A stretch of 64,000 bases of DNA, taken from assembly GCF_002102255.1 (NCBI RefSeq), contig NZ_LQPH01000011.1, positions 1 to 64,000 of the forward strand, given 5' to 3'. Under the pieces are notes generated by a model. The model ran no database searches. It was not told the DNA's origin and saw nothing but the letters and a program-made list of their open reading frames with translations. This document shows positions 8,712 to 19,955 of the stretch, in pieces. Source of the DNA: Mycobacterium nebraskense. Lineage in GTDB: Bacteria > Actinomycetota > Actinomycetes > Mycobacteriales > Mycobacteriaceae. Numbering within the stretch: the first letter of the stretch is position 1; each line of letters opens with the position of its first letter. The translations under genes were made by a program, and so were the position numbers.

Positions 8712-10033
8712 TGGTCCTGACCGGACGCACCGGGCTGGTCGCGCTGATGTGCGTCCTTCCCATCGCGCTGTCACCCTGGCCGGCAAGGACTTTCGCCGTT
8801 CTGCTGGTCACGCTGGCGGTCGTGGTGACGGTGGACATCGCGCTGGCGGCCAGCACCCGCAGATTGCGCTACATCCGCTCCCCCGATCGCTCCGTCCGGC
8901 TCGCACAGCAAGTGGACGTCGGGCTGCTGATCCACAACGACGGCCGGCGGCGGTTCCGCGGCCAGGTCCGCGACGCCTGGCCGCCCAGCGCCGGCGCGCG
9001 CCCCCGCATTCATCCCGTGAACATCCCCGCCGGGCACCATCAGCACGTCCAGTCCCAGCTGCGGCCGGTCCGACGCGGCGAGCAGCGCGCGGCGGTGGTC
9101 ACCGCCCGATCCATCGGCCCGCTGGGGCTGGCGGGATGGCAGGGGTCGCAAGCGGTGCCGGGCCTGCTTCGGGTACTGCCGCCGTTCCTGTCCCGCAAGC
9201 ACCTGCCGGCGCGGCTGGCCAAACTCCGCGAGATCGACGGGCTGCTGCCGACGCTGATCCGCGGGCAGGGAACCGAATTCGATTCGCTGCGCGAGTATGT
9301 CGTCGGTGACGACGTGCGGTCGATCGACTGGCGCGCGACCGCGCGTCGCGCCGACGTCGTAGTCCGCACCTGGCGCCCCGAACGCGACCGGCGCGTGGTG
9401 ATCGTGCTCGACACCGGGCGCACCGCGGCGGGCCGGGTGGGCGTCGACCCGACCGCCGCCGATCCCGCGGGCTGGCCCCGGCTGGACTGGTCCATGGACG
9501 CCGCGCTGCTGCTGGCCGCGCTCGCGTCGCGGGCCGGCGACCACGTCGACTTCCTCGCGCACGACCGGGTCAGCCGGGCCGGCGTGTTCGGCGCGTCACG
9601 CACCGAGCTGCTCGCCCAGCTGGTCGAGGCGATGGCCCCCCTGCAACCGGCGCTGCTCGAACCGGATTGGACCGCAATGGTTTCCGCCATTGCGCGCCGC
9701 GCCCGCCACCGATCGCTGGTGGTGCTGCTGACCGACCTCAACGCGACCGCTCTCGACGAGGGCCTGCTGCCGGTGCTGCCGCAGTTGGCGGCGAAACATC
9801 ACCTGATGGTTGCCGCGGTCGCCGACCCTCGGGTCGACCAAATGGCCGCCGGGCGTTCGGATCCGGCCGCCGTGTACGACGCGGCGGCCGCCGAGCGATC
9901 CCGCAACGACCGCCGCGCGATCGCGGCGCGCCTGCGCCGCAGCGGGGTGGAGGTCGTCGACGCACCGCCCACCGAACTGGCGCCCGCCCTGGCCGACCGC
10001 TACCTGGCGATGAAAGCCACCGGCCGGCTCTAG
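8711..10033 (+). CDS. DUF58 / VWA-like protein (Rv3693-like)
   Basis: 440 residues. Two N-terminal hydrophobic segments (about 5-45) are followed by a variable region and the diagnostic DUF58 stretch GQGTEFDSLREYVVGDD, RSIDWRATARR and RTWRPERDRRVVIVLDTGR, the last resembling a degenerate MIDAS/VWA strand. The GTG at 8711 shares a base with the moxR stop; the longer open frame upstream is inside moxR. Encoded beside MoxR in most bacteria and thought to be its partner. Confidence 0.9.
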   Translation: MVLTGRTGLVALMCVLPIALSPWPARTFAVLLVTLAVVVTVDIALAASTRRLRYIRSPDRSVRLAQQVDVGLLIHNDGRRRFRGQVRDAWPPSAGARPRIHPVNIPAGHHQHVQSQLRPVRRGEQRAAVVTARSIGPLGLAGWQGSQAVPGLLRVLPPFLSRKHLPARLAKLREIDGLLPTLIRGQGTEFDSLREYVVGDDVRSIDWRATARRADVVVRTWRPERDRRVVIVLDTGRTAAGRVGVDPTAADPAGWPRLDWSMDAALLLAALASRAGDHVDFLAHDRVSRAGVFGASRTELLAQLVEAMAPLQPALLEPDWTAMVSAIARRARHRSLVVLLTDLNATALDEGLLPVLPQLAAKHHLMVAAVADPRVDQMAAGRSDPAAVYDAAAAERSRNDRRAIAARLRRSGVEVVDAPPTELAPALADRYLAMKATGRL

Positions 10034-10039
10034 AGCGGT

Positions 10040-11032
10040 TCAGCTCGTCGGAATCACGTCGGGCGCGTCTTCGATATCGCCGGTCTCGCCGGCCTTCGCC
10101 GCGCGGCGACCGAAATACACGATGTAGGTGAGGAAGGCCGCCTCGGCGATGATCCCGATGCCGACCCGAACGAACGTCGGCAGCGGCGAGGGCGTCACCA
10201 ACGCTTCGATCAGCCCGGAGACCAACAGCACGCCCACCAGACCGATCGCGACCGACACGACGGCGCGGCCCTGTTCGGCAAGCACTTGTCCGCGGGGCCG
10301 GTCACCCGGCGAGATCACCGACCACCCCAGCCGCATCCCGGCCGCCCCCGCCAAAAAGACCGCCGTCAGCTCCAGCAGCCCATGCGGAATCAGCAGCCCG
10401 AGCAGGACGCCGCCCTTGCCGGCCTGGAACATCAGCCCGGAGATCAGTCCCAGGTTGGCGGCGTTTTGAAACAGCAGGATCGGAATCGGCAGTCCCAGCA
10501 GGACCGACAACGCGATGCACTGCGCGGCAACCCAGGAGTTGTTCACCCAGATCTGCAGGGCGAAGGCCGCGGCGGGATGTTCGCTGTAGTAAGAGGCGAT
10601 GTCGTGGTTGACCAATTGTTCTATGTCGCTTGGTGTTCCGAGCGCCGACTGGACCTCCGGATTGCCGACCACCCAGAACGCGATGACCACTGCCACCGCG
10701 TAGAACGCCACCGCCGTGCCCAGCCACCAGCGCCACGACCGGTAGGCGACCACCGGGAAAGACACCGTCCAAAACCGGGCGAACGTACTGCTCAACGGCG
10801 CGTGGGCACCGGTGACCACGGAACGAGCGCGCGCGACCAGGCTCGAGAGCCGACCGATCAACAGCGAATCCGAGGATGCCGAGCGCAGCATCGACAGGTG
10901 GGTGGACACCCGCTGGTACAGCTCGACGAGCTCGTCGACCTCGGCGCCGCTCAGCGAGCGACGCCTACCCACCAGCCGGTCGAGGCGGTCCCAGGTCCCG
11001 CGATGGGCCAGCACGAAGGCGTCGACGTCCAC
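10040..11032 (-). CDS. SpoIIM-like (DUF95) membrane protein (Rv3694c-like)
   Basis: 330 residues. A soluble N-terminal helical region (DVDAFVLAHRGTWDRLDRLVGRRRSLSGAE) is followed by about five transmembrane segments and a C terminus with FGRRAAKAGETGDIEDAPDV. The hydrophobic core matches the stage II sporulation M family, which in non-sporulating actinobacteria has no known sporulation role. GTG 11032 is chosen; the frame extends upstream but into the divergent RDD gene. Only 36 bases separate the two divergent starts, so their promoters must overlap. Confidence 0.87.
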   Translation of the reverse strand: MDVDAFVLAHRGTWDRLDRLVGRRRSLSGAEVDELVELYQRVSTHLSMLRSASSDSLLIGRLSSLVARARSVVTGAHAPLSSTFARFWTVSFPVVAYRSWRWWLGTAVAFYAVAVVIAFWVVGNPEVQSALGTPSDIEQLVNHDIASYYSEHPAAAFALQIWVNNSWVAAQCIALSVLLGLPIPILLFQNAANLGLISGLMFQAGKGGVLLGLLIPHGLLELTAVFLAGAAGMRLGWSVISPGDRPRGQVLAEQGRAVVSVAIGLVGVLLVSGLIEALVTPSPLPTFVRVGIGIIAEAAFLTYIVYFGRRAAKAGETGDIEDAPDVIPTS

Positions 11033-11068
11033 CCTGCGCAGCCTAATCGCCCTGTACCGTTCGGTGTT

Positions 11069-11947
11069 ATGTCGGAGGTGGTGACCGGCGACGCCGTCGT
11101 GCTCGATGTGCAGATCGCCCAGTTGCCGGTGCGGGCTGTGAGCGCACTGATCGATATCGCCGTGATCTTCGTCTGCTATCTGCTCGGGCTGATGTTGTGG
11201 GCCGCCACGCTCACCCAGTTCGACTCCGCGCTGAGCACCGCCATCCTGCTCATCTTCACGGTCGTGGTGATCCTCGGTTATCCCGTGATCCTCGAAACGG
11301 CAACCCGCGGGCGCTCGGTGGGCAAGATCGCGATGGGCCTGCGCGTGGTGTCCGACGACGGCGGCCCAGAACGCTTCCGGCAGGCCCTTTTCCGCGGCCT
11401 GTCGTCGGTCGTGGAGATCTGGATGCTGTTCGGGAGTCCGGCCGTCATCTGCAGCATCCTGTCGCCGAAGGCCAAGCGGATCGGTGACATCTTCGCCGGC
11501 ACCGTCGTCATCAACGAACGCGGTCCCCGCCTGGGTCCCCCGCCGGTGATGCCGCCGCCGCTGGCCTGGTGGGCGTCGTCGCTGCAACTTTCCGGCCTGT
11601 CCCCCGGCCAAGCCGAGGTGGCACGCCAATTCCTTTCGCGGGCACCGCAACTCGATCGACAGTTACGGCTGCAGATGGCGTACCGCATCGCCGGTGACGT
11701 GGTGTCCCGCATTGCCCCGCCACCCCCGCCCGGCGCCCCGCCGGAACTGGTGCTGGCCGCCGTGCTCGCCGAACGGCACCGCCGCGAACTGGCCCGGCTT
11801 CGTCCCGCCATGCCACCGGCGGCCGCCGCGCCGTGGCCAACCTGGCCGGCCGCGCCACAACAGCAGGCGGTCCCATGGCCGAATCCGGGCGCACCGCAGC
11901 AGGCCCCACCCAATCCAGCACCGGGTGGTTTCTCGCCGCCCGGCTGA
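11069..11947 (+). CDS. RDD family membrane protein (Rv3695-like)
   Basis: 292 residues. The N-terminal half is an RDD domain: PVRAVSALIDIAVIFVCYLL (helix 1 with the conserved R and D), a second helix pair, RGRSVGKIAMGLRVV, and SPKAKRIGDIFAGTVVI. The C-terminal 140 residues are a low-complexity Pro/Ala-rich cytoplasmic tail ending in PGGFSPPG. Divergently paired with the SpoIIM-like gene. RDD proteins have been linked to small-molecule or ion transport, but the substrate here is unknown. Confidence 0.87.
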   Translation: MSEVVTGDAVVLDVQIAQLPVRAVSALIDIAVIFVCYLLGLMLWAATLTQFDSALSTAILLIFTVVVILGYPVILETATRGRSVGKIAMGLRVVSDDGGPERFRQALFRGLSSVVEIWMLFGSPAVICSILSPKAKRIGDIFAGTVVINERGPRLGPPPVMPPPLAWWASSLQLSGLSPGQAEVARQFLSRAPQLDRQLRLQMAYRIAGDVVSRIAPPPPPGAPPELVLAAVLAERHRRELARLRPAMPPAAAAPWPTWPAAPQQQAVPWPNPGAPQQAPPNPAPGGFSPPG

Positions 11948-11955
11948 CGGCCGCG

Positions 11956-12357
11956 CTAACCGGAGACGCTCGCCGCCATCAGCGCGACGTCGGCGATCAA
12001 CAGCGCCCATCCGCACAGCGGAACGGCGATGCCGCCGCGGCGCTTCGCGGTGAAAAGCGAAATGACGATCACGACCACGGCGACGGCGGGCGCGCCGTAG
12101 AACGCGACCCCGAAATTGATCCCGCCGTGGCCCAGGTTGGGGCAACTGCTCTCGCTGCAGCCGTCGGTACTCATCACCGCGCCAAGCGCGAAAAGCATGA
12201 CGATGGCGGCGGCGGGCACCGTGGCCAGCGCCAGGCCCCAGTTGACCCACGGCCACACGTTGCGGCTACCACTTCTGGGATCGCTGCCACCCTGCGCGGG
12301 TCCGGCCGCGGTAGAGGTCCCGCTGCCCACCGTCAGGTTGGAGTTATCAGCGTTCAT
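11956..12357 (-). CDS. small membrane protein, unknown function
   Basis: 133 residues from ATG 12357 (MNADNSNLTV). A Gly/Ser-rich N terminus precedes three hydrophobic segments: WVNWGLALATVPAAAIVMLFALG, INFGVAFYGAPAVAVVVIVISLF and IAVPLCGWALLIADVALMAA. Two Cys sit in the loop between segments 1 and 2 (STDGCSESSCPN). No family recognised. It ends 8 bases from the convergent RDD gene. The 27-codon extension to 12438 lacks a convincing start. Confidence 0.65.
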   Translation of the reverse strand: MNADNSNLTVGSGTSTAAGPAQGGSDPRSGSRNVWPWVNWGLALATVPAAAIVMLFALGAVMSTDGCSESSCPNLGHGGINFGVAFYGAPAVAVVVIVISLFTAKRRGGIAVPLCGWALLIADVALMAASVSG

Positions 12358-12510
12358 CCCAGAGTTCCTACCCGCCGCCTGTCGAGTGCAAACCGCGCCG
12401 GGGCGTCCGGCCCCGCAATTGCACTGGTACGCCAACACGGCAGGTCACGGCACTCCCAAGCGGACAGCCGGGTGCCCCGCCGCACCGGCTCGTTGCATCG
12501 CGATACTTTC

Positions 12511-12548
12511 CGATATATCGTGATACTTCGAAGCGCACGGTGCGCTTC
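12511..12548 (+). promoter_or_regulatory. palindromic operator candidates upstream of padR
   Basis: Two inverted repeats lie within 60 bases of the PadR start. A perfect 10-bp palindrome CGATATATCG is at 12511-12520, flanked by near-direct repeats CGATACTT (12501) and TGATACTT (12521). A perfect 9+1+9 inverted repeat GAAGCGCAC-G-GTGCGCTTC is at 12530-12548. PadR regulators commonly repress their own genes through such dyads; binding here is inferred. The rest of the 214-base gap (12358-12571) shows nothing recognisable. Confidence 0.5.
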
Positions 12549-12571
12549 CCCTTCAGACGTAAGGAACAGAC

Positions 12572-13279
12572 ATGAACAACCCATTCACCCCCGCCGGCGG
12601 CCCGTTCCCCGGCGGCCCCGGTTTCGGCTTCGGACCCGACACACAACGGCGCGCGCTGCACGGCGCCAGGCGGCGCGCTCGCCAGGAGTTCTTCGAACAC
12701 CTTCGCGAGCACGCCCCCGACCACGACGGTCCCCTGGGATTCGGGCCCGGGTTCGGCCCGGCTTTCGGACCCGGCTTCGGTCCGGGATTCGGATTCGGGC
12801 CGGGCGGCCGGCGCGGCGGATGGCGCCGTGGCGGCCCGGGTCGCGGCAAGCGCGGTGACGTCCGCGCGGCCATCCTGTCGCTGCTGACCGAGCGGCCGAT
12901 GCACGGCTACGAAATGATCCAGCTGATCGCCGAACGCAGCAACGGGCTCTGGAAGCCCAGCCCCGGTTCGGTCTATCCGACGCTGCAGTTGCTGACCGAC
13001 GAGGGCCTGATCACCGCCAGCGAAAGCGAGGGCAGTAAGAAGCTATTCGAGCTGACCGACGAGGGCCGCGCGGCGGCCGAAAAGGTCGGAACCCCGCCGT
13101 GGGAGGAGATCGCCGAAGGCGCCGACCCGGGTCACATGAACCTGCGAGCGGCCATCGGCCAGCTGTTCGGCGCGGTCGCGCAGTCCGCGCACACCGCCAC
13201 CGCCGAGCAGCAGCAGCGCATCGTCGAAATCCTCAACAACGCCCGGCGCGAGGTCTACGGCATCCTCGGCGAAGACTGA
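12572..13279 (+). CDS. PadR-family transcriptional regulator
   Basis: 235 residues. The first ~90 residues are a Gly/Phe/Pro low-complexity region (repeated GFGPGFGP units). This is followed by the PadR winged helix: RAAILSLLTERPMHGYEMIQLI, the recognition-wing signature PSPGSVYPTLQLLTDEGLI and KKLFELTDEGRAAAEK. A C-terminal helical dimerisation region ends in QQQRIVEILNNARREVYGIL. ATG 12572 is preceded by AAGGA at 12561. The dyads just upstream suggest autoregulation. The target genes and ligand are unknown. Confidence 0.9.
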   Translation: MNNPFTPAGGPFPGGPGFGFGPDTQRRALHGARRRARQEFFEHLREHAPDHDGPLGFGPGFGPAFGPGFGPGFGFGPGGRRGGWRRGGPGRGKRGDVRAAILSLLTERPMHGYEMIQLIAERSNGLWKPSPGSVYPTLQLLTDEGLITASESEGSKKLFELTDEGRAAAEKVGTPPWEEIAEGADPGHMNLRAAIGQLFGAVAQSAHTATAEQQQRIVEILNNARREVYGILGED

Positions 13280-13306
13280 GCCCCGCCACCCACAGCGGGC
13301 CCTGGA

Positions 13307-14833
13307 TCAGGTCACATCGACCCAGTTCAGGGTCCGCTGCACCGCCTTACGCCAACCCGCGTATCCGGCCGCGCGCTGCTCGTCGCTCCAGGCGGGCGTC
13401 CAGCGCTTGTCCTCGTGCCAGTTCGCCCGCAGGTCGGACGGATCGGCCCAGAACCCCACCGCCAGACCCGCCGCGTAGGCGGCGCCCAGCGCGGTCGTCT
13501 CGGCGACCACCGGGCGCACCACGTCGACGCCGAGCACGTCGGCCTGAATCTGCATGCACAGGTCGTTGCCGGTGACGCCGCCGTCGACCTTCAAAACCTC
13601 AAGGCGCACACCGGAATCCGCCGCCATCGCATCCACCACGTCGCGGCTCTGGTAGCAGATCGCCTCCAGCGTCGCGCGGGCCAGGTGCGCGTTGGTGTTG
13701 AACCGGGACAGCCCGACGATCGCGCCGCGGGCATCGGATCGCCAGTAAGGCGCGAACAGCCCGGAAAACGCTGGGACGAAATAGACTCCGCCGTTGTCGG
13801 CGACCTGACGCGCCAGGGACTCGCTTTGCGCGGCGCCGCTGATGATGCCGAGCTGGTCGCGCAGCCACTGCACCGCAGCACCGGTGACCGCGATCGAACC
13901 CTCGATCGCGTACACGGGTTTGGCGTCCCCGAACTGGTAGCAGACCGTGGTCAGCAGCCCGTTTTTGGATCGCACGATCGTCTCGCCGGTGTTGAGCAGC
14001 AAGAAGTTTCCGGTGCCATAGGTGTTCTTCGCCTCGCCCTCCGATAGGCACACCTGGCCCACCATTGCCGCGTGCTGGTCACCGAGGACCCCCGTGACCG
14101 GCACCTCGCCGCCGACCGGCCCGGCCTGCGCGGAGACGCCGTACGGCTGCGGCGACGACGACGGCGCGATCGCCGGCAACATCGCGCGCGGGATGGAGAA
14201 GAACGACAACAGCTCGTCGTCCCAATCCAGGGTTTCCAGGTCCATCAGCATGGTTCGGCTGGCATTGGTCACGTCGGTGACGTGCACGCCGCCGCGCGGT
14301 CCGCCGGTCAGGTTCCACAACACCCAGGTGTCCGGGGTGCCGAACAGGGCGTCACCGCTGTCGGCGGCCTCCCGTACCCCGTCGACGTTCTCCAGGATCC
14401 ACTGCAATTTGCCCCCGGAGAAGTACGTCGCCGGCGGCAGGCCCGCCTTGCGTCGGATCACCTCGCCGCGGCCGTCTCGTTCCAACGCCGACGCGATCCG
14501 ATCGGTGCGGGTGTCCTGCCAGACGATCGCGTTGTAATAGGGTCGCCCAGTGCGCCGATTCCACACCAGCGTGGTTTCCCGCTGATTCGTGATACCAAGC
14601 GCGGCAATGTGTTTGGCGGACAAGTTGGCCCGGTTCAACACCGACATCAGCACTGACGAGGTACGCTCCCAGATTTCGACCGGGTCGTGCTCGACCCAGC
14701 CCGCGCGCGGCAGGAGCTGTTCGTGCTCGAGTTGATGGCGAGCCACTTCGGCACCGTCGTGATCGAAGATCATGCAGCGGGTGCTGGTGGTTCCCTGGTC
14801 GATGGCGGCTACGAACTCAGCGGACTCGGCCAA
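13307..14833 (-). CDS. glpK: glycerol kinase GlpK
   Basis: Phosphorylates glycerol to glycerol-3-phosphate. 508 residues from the proposed start, matching E. coli GlpK at about 502. FGGY-kinase signatures are [16 protein letters not shown] (phosphate 1 loop), [26 protein letters not shown], the [10 protein letters not shown] region, [12 protein letters not shown] and [17 protein letters not shown] chose the TTG at 14833 because an excellent ribosome site (GGTGGAGGAGAG) lies 6 bases upstream and the sequence becomes kinase-like directly after it. In-frame TTG/GTG codons up to 14896 would add an unconserved 21-residue leader. Divergent from the GCS2-like gene. Confidence 0.95.
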   Translation of the reverse strand: MAESAEFVAAIDQGTTSTRCMIFDHDGAEVARHQLEHEQLLPRAGWVEHDPVEIWERTSSVLMSVLNRANLSAKHIAALGITNQRETTLVWNRRTGRPYYNAIVWQDTRTDRIASALERDGRGEVIRRKAGLPPATYFSGGKLQWILENVDGVREAADSGDALFGTPDTWVLWNLTGGPRGGVHVTDVTNASRTMLMDLETLDWDDELLSFFSIPRAMLPAIAPSSSPQPYGVSAQAGPVGGEVPVTGVLGDQHAAMVGQVCLSEGEAKNTYGTGNFLLLNTGETIVRSKNGLLTTVCYQFGDAKPVYAIEGSIAVTGAAVQWLRDQLGIISGAAQSESLARQVADNGGVYFVPAFSGLFAPYWRSDARGAIVGLSRFNTNAHLARATLEAICYQSRDVVDAMAADSGVRLEVLKVDGGVTGNDLCMQIQADVLGVDVVRPVVAETTALGAAYAAGLAVGFWADPSDLRANWHEDKRWTPAWSDEQRAAGYAGWRKAVQRTLNWVDVT

Positions 14834-14913
14834 CTGCTCTCCTCCACCCGTGATCGGACACGTCAGGAGTCCATCATGGTCTGCCCAACTCGACAAGCGG
14901 CCGCGTAGCTTGC

Positions 14914-14928
14914 GTTACCGCCGGTAAC
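14914..14928 (+). promoter_or_regulatory. inverted repeat in glpK/GCS2-like divergent gap
   Basis: GTTACC-GCC-GGTAAC, a perfect 6+3+6 dyad, sits in the 112-base gap between the divergent starts at 14833 and 14946, 18 bases before the GTG of the plus-strand gene. A position overlapping a promoter is possible. No matching regulator is known. Confidence 0.35.
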
Positions 14929-14945
14929 CCTGTTCCATCGGCGGT

Positions 14946-16430
14946 GTGGGCGAAGAGGTCAAGCGCACCACGTACAGCAGCGCACATCGGCGGGAATACG
15001 GGCGCAAGCTCCAGCTATGCCTGGACGTCTTCGAGACGATGCTGGCGCAGTCGCGCTTCGAGTCGGATAAGCCGCTCACCGGCATGGAGATCGAGTGCAA
15101 CCTCGTCGACGCCGACTATCAGCCGGCGATGTCGAACCGCGATGTGCTGGACGCCATCGCGGATCCGGCGTTCCAGCCGGAATTGGGCGCCTACAACATC
15201 GAATTCAACGTGCCGCCCCACGCCCTGCCCGGACACACCACCCTGGATCTGGAGGGCGAGGTGCGGGCCAGTCTGAACGACGCCGAGATCAAGGCCAGCA
15301 CGGGCGGCGCGCACATCGTCATGATCGGGATCCTGCCCACGCTGATGCCCGAACACCTGGCCAGCGGCTGGATGAGCGACTCGAGGCGATACGCGGCGCT
15401 CAACGAGTCGATCTTCACCGCCCGCGGCGAGGACATCCCGATCAACATCTCCGGCCCCGAACCGCTGAGCTGGCAAGCCGTGTCGATAGCGCCCGAATCC
15501 GCTTGCACCAGCAGCCAATTGCACCTCCAGCTGGCCCCGGAAACGTTCGCCCCCAACTGGAATGCGGCCCAGGTGGTCGCCGGCCCGCAGCTGGCGCTGG
15601 GCGCCAACTCGCCGTACTTTTTCGGCCACCAGCTGTGGGCCGAGACCCGCATCGAGTTGTTCACGCAGTCCACCGACACCCGGCCCGAGGAGCTCAAGTC
15701 CCAGGGCGTGCGGCCGCGGGTGTGGTTCGGCGAAGGGTGGATCACCTCGGTCCTCGACTTGTACCAAGAGAACATCCGCTACTTCCCGTCCCTGCTGCCC
15801 GAAGTGTCCGACGAGGATCCGGTCACCGAGCTGACCGCCGGGCGGACCCCGCACCTGCCCGAATTGCGGCTGCACAGTGGCACCGTGTACCGGTGGAACC
15901 GGCCGGTGTACGACGTGGTCGACGGGCGGCCGCACCTGCGGCTGGAGAACCGGGTGTTGCCGGCCGGGCCGACCGTGGTGGACATGCTGGCCAACTCCGC
16001 CTTCTTCTACGGCATGCTGCGCAGCCTGTCCGAGGACGACAATCCCCTGTGGACCCGCATGGACTTCGCTGCGGCACAAGCGAATTTCCTCGAGGCGGCG
16101 CGCAACGGCATCGACGCCCGGCTGCACTGGCCGGGGCTGGGCCCCGGACTGAGCGACGTGACGGCCGCCGCACTGGTGCTCGACACGTTGCTGCCGATCG
16201 CCGATGAGGGACTGCGCCGCTGGGGGGTGGACGCCGAGGTGCGGGACCGGTTCCTCGGCGTCATCGAGGGCCGCGCCAGGACGGGCCGCAACGGCGCCAG
16301 CTGGCAGGTGTCCACGGTGCGCACGCTGGAAGACGGTGGGATGACCCGGCCCGCGGCCCTGGCCGAGATGCTGCGCCGCTACTGCGAGCACATGCACGCC
16401 AACGAGCCGGTGCACACCTGGGAGTCATGA
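14946..16430 (+). CDS. glutamate-cysteine ligase (GCS2)-like protein (Rv3698-like)
   Basis: 494 residues. The sequence has the look of the GCS2 carboxylate-amine ligase fold: GMEIECNLVDADYQP (the Mg/ATP-binding Glu pair), YNIEFNVPPHAL, STGGAHIVMIGI, TSSQLHLQLAPETF, ALGANSPYFFGH and RLENRVLPAGPTVVDMLANSAFFYG. The predicted reaction is ATP-dependent gamma-glutamyl or related amide formation, but its substrate is unknown. It is distinct from egtA 5 kb away, so the window encodes two ligase-fold proteins of this kind. GTG 14946 start. It is followed by a methyltransferase 21 bases downstream, so the two are probably co-transcribed. Confidence 0.82.
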   Translation: MGEEVKRTTYSSAHRREYGRKLQLCLDVFETMLAQSRFESDKPLTGMEIECNLVDADYQPAMSNRDVLDAIADPAFQPELGAYNIEFNVPPHALPGHTTLDLEGEVRASLNDAEIKASTGGAHIVMIGILPTLMPEHLASGWMSDSRRYAALNESIFTARGEDIPINISGPEPLSWQAVSIAPESACTSSQLHLQLAPETFAPNWNAAQVVAGPQLALGANSPYFFGHQLWAETRIELFTQSTDTRPEELKSQGVRPRVWFGEGWITSVLDLYQENIRYFPSLLPEVSDEDPVTELTAGRTPHLPELRLHSGTVYRWNRPVYDVVDGRPHLRLENRVLPAGPTVVDMLANSAFFYGMLRSLSEDDNPLWTRMDFAAAQANFLEAARNGIDARLHWPGLGPGLSDVTAAALVLDTLLPIADEGLRRWGVDAEVRDRFLGVIEGRARTGRNGASWQVSTVRTLEDGGMTRPAALAEMLRRYCEHMHANEPVHTWES

Positions 16431-18279
<1,849 letters not shown>

Positions 18280-18283
<4 letters not shown>

Positions 18284-19245
18284 TTCACGGCCAACGACAA
18301 CCCGAAATCACCCGCGGCGTCCGTCCACCACCGCGTGCGACGCAGTCCCACGCCGGCCAGTTCGGCGCTCACCCCGTCCGGGCGAAACTTGCACGACACC
18401 TCGGTGAGCATCTCCTCGCCGGGCGCGAAATCGACGGTCAGGTCAAGCGCGTCGACGCGGACCCGCTGGCGACGGCCCGCGCGCAGCCACATTTCGATGC
18501 GTTCCTCGTCGGCGTTCCACCGCGCCACGTGCTGGTAGGCCTCGACGTCGAAATCGGCGTCGAGTTGCCGGTTGATCACCGCCAGCACGTTGCGATTGAA
18601 CGCCGCCGTCACCCCGGCCGAGTCGTCATAGGCGCGCACCAGCCGGCCGGTGTCCTTGACCAGGTCCGTGCCCAGCAGCAGGCTGTCCCCCGGCCGCATC
18701 TGGGCGGACAGGCTCGACAGGAACTCCGCGCGCGGTCCGGGCGTCAGGTTGCCGATCGTCGACCCCAGGAACACGAACAGGCGCCGCCCGCCGGCCGGGA
18801 TCTCGGTCAGGTGTTCCTCGAAATCGCCGCAGACGGCGTTGATTTCGACGCCGGCATATTCGCGCTGGATGGCCGCCGCGGCCGTCGACAGGATGCCGGC
18901 GTCGACGTCGAACGGGACGAATCTGCGCAGCGATCCGCGCTCGCGCAAGGCGTCGAGCAGCAGCCTGGTCTTCTCCGACGTTCCGCTGCCCAACTCCACC
19001 AGGGTGTCGGCCTCGCTGGCCGCCGCGACCTCGGCCGATCGCGCACGCAGGATCTCGGCCTCGGCGCGGGTCGGATAGTACTCGGGCAACCGGGTGATCT
19101 GATCGAACAGGTGGCTGCCCAGTGAATCGTAGAACCACTTGGGCGGCAACGACTTCGGAGTCTGCTGCAGGCCGTCGAACACATCGCGCCGCAACGCCTG
19201 GTACGCGGAGTCGGCGGCCAAGTGGTTGGACAGTGTCAGCGTCAT
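18280..19245 (-). CDS. egtD: L-histidine N-alpha-methyltransferase EgtD
   Basis: Trimethylates histidine to hercynine with SAM, the first committed step of ergothioneine synthesis. 321 residues, the same length as characterised mycobacterial EgtD. SAM site [37 protein letters not shown] and [13 protein letters not shown] are all present. ATG 19245 overlaps the egtC stop as ATGA; longer upstream frame lies within egtC. Confidence 0.96.
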
Positions 19246-19955
19246 CGATAACCTTCCGAGTGATCCAGCGGGGTCAACGCGACACCCGTCGCGGTGACCT
19301 CGACGAGGTGGCGGTCCGGCACGTCCTCCCAGTCGGAGTCGTTGTCGTAGGGCTCGCTGGCCAGTACGACACCGTCCGCGCGGCGCAGGATGGACAGGGT
19401 GTCGCCCCAGGTGGTCGCCACCAGGCGAGACCCGTTGGCGGCCAAGATGTTCAGCCGGGCATTCGGGTCGGCGGCCGCTATCTCGGTGATGGTCCCGCCG
19501 AGCGCGTCGAGGCCGCGTTCGAAGATGGTGGCCGCGAGTAGCGCACTGTCGCAAACCGATTCGGCCTGCGATGTCACGGGCAACACGGCGCGGTCGACCA
19601 CCCCGTTGTGCGACAGCAACCACTGGCCGTCGGTGAACGGCGCCGTCGCACTGACGTCGATCGGCATGCCGACCGTTGCCGAGCGCACGGCGGCCACCAC
19701 GCAGTGGCTGCGCAGCGCCGGCGCAACGGAGTCGAACGACACGTCGCCCCACAGCGGCGTCTGGCTACGCCAGCGGCGGGGGGTGTCGCCGTCTGAAGAG
19801 CGATCGAAAAACCCGACGCCCCAACCGTCGGCGTTGAGCAGGCCGTGCTTCTGCCGGCGCGGGGCATACGACTGCACCCGCAGGCCGCACAGCGGGTCCA
19901 GCACCAGCGAGGAGACGGTGACGTCGGCCCCGAGCCAGCCGAGGTGGCGGCACAT
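19242..19955 (-). CDS. egtC: gamma-glutamyl hercynylcysteine sulfoxide amidohydrolase EgtC
   Basis: Removes glutamate from the EgtB product. 237 residues, class II (Ntn) glutamine amidotransferase fold. The N-terminal MCRHLGWLG provides Cys2, the nucleophile after Met removal. [21 protein letters not shown] and LSHNGVV are the substrate-pocket motifs. The ATG at 19955 shares one base with the egtB stop, and its end overlaps egtD. Confidence 0.95.
   Translation of the reverse strand: MCRHLGWLGADVTVSSLVLDPLCGLRVQSYAPRRQKHGLLNADGWGVGFFDRSSDGDTPRRWRSQTPLWGDVSFDSVAPALRSHCVVAAVRSATVGMPIDVSATAPFTDGQWLLSHNGVVDRAVLPVTSQAESVCDSALLAATIFERGLDALGGTITEIAAADPNARLNILAANGSRLVATTWGDTLSILRRADGVVLASEPYDNDSDWEDVPDRHLVEVTATGVALTPLDHSEGYR

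Noticed and set aside
15015..16415. 466-codon minus-strand ORF
   Set aside because: Shadow of the GCS2-like gene: repetitive His/Gln/Arg composition, no motif, and the sense frame is clearly coding.
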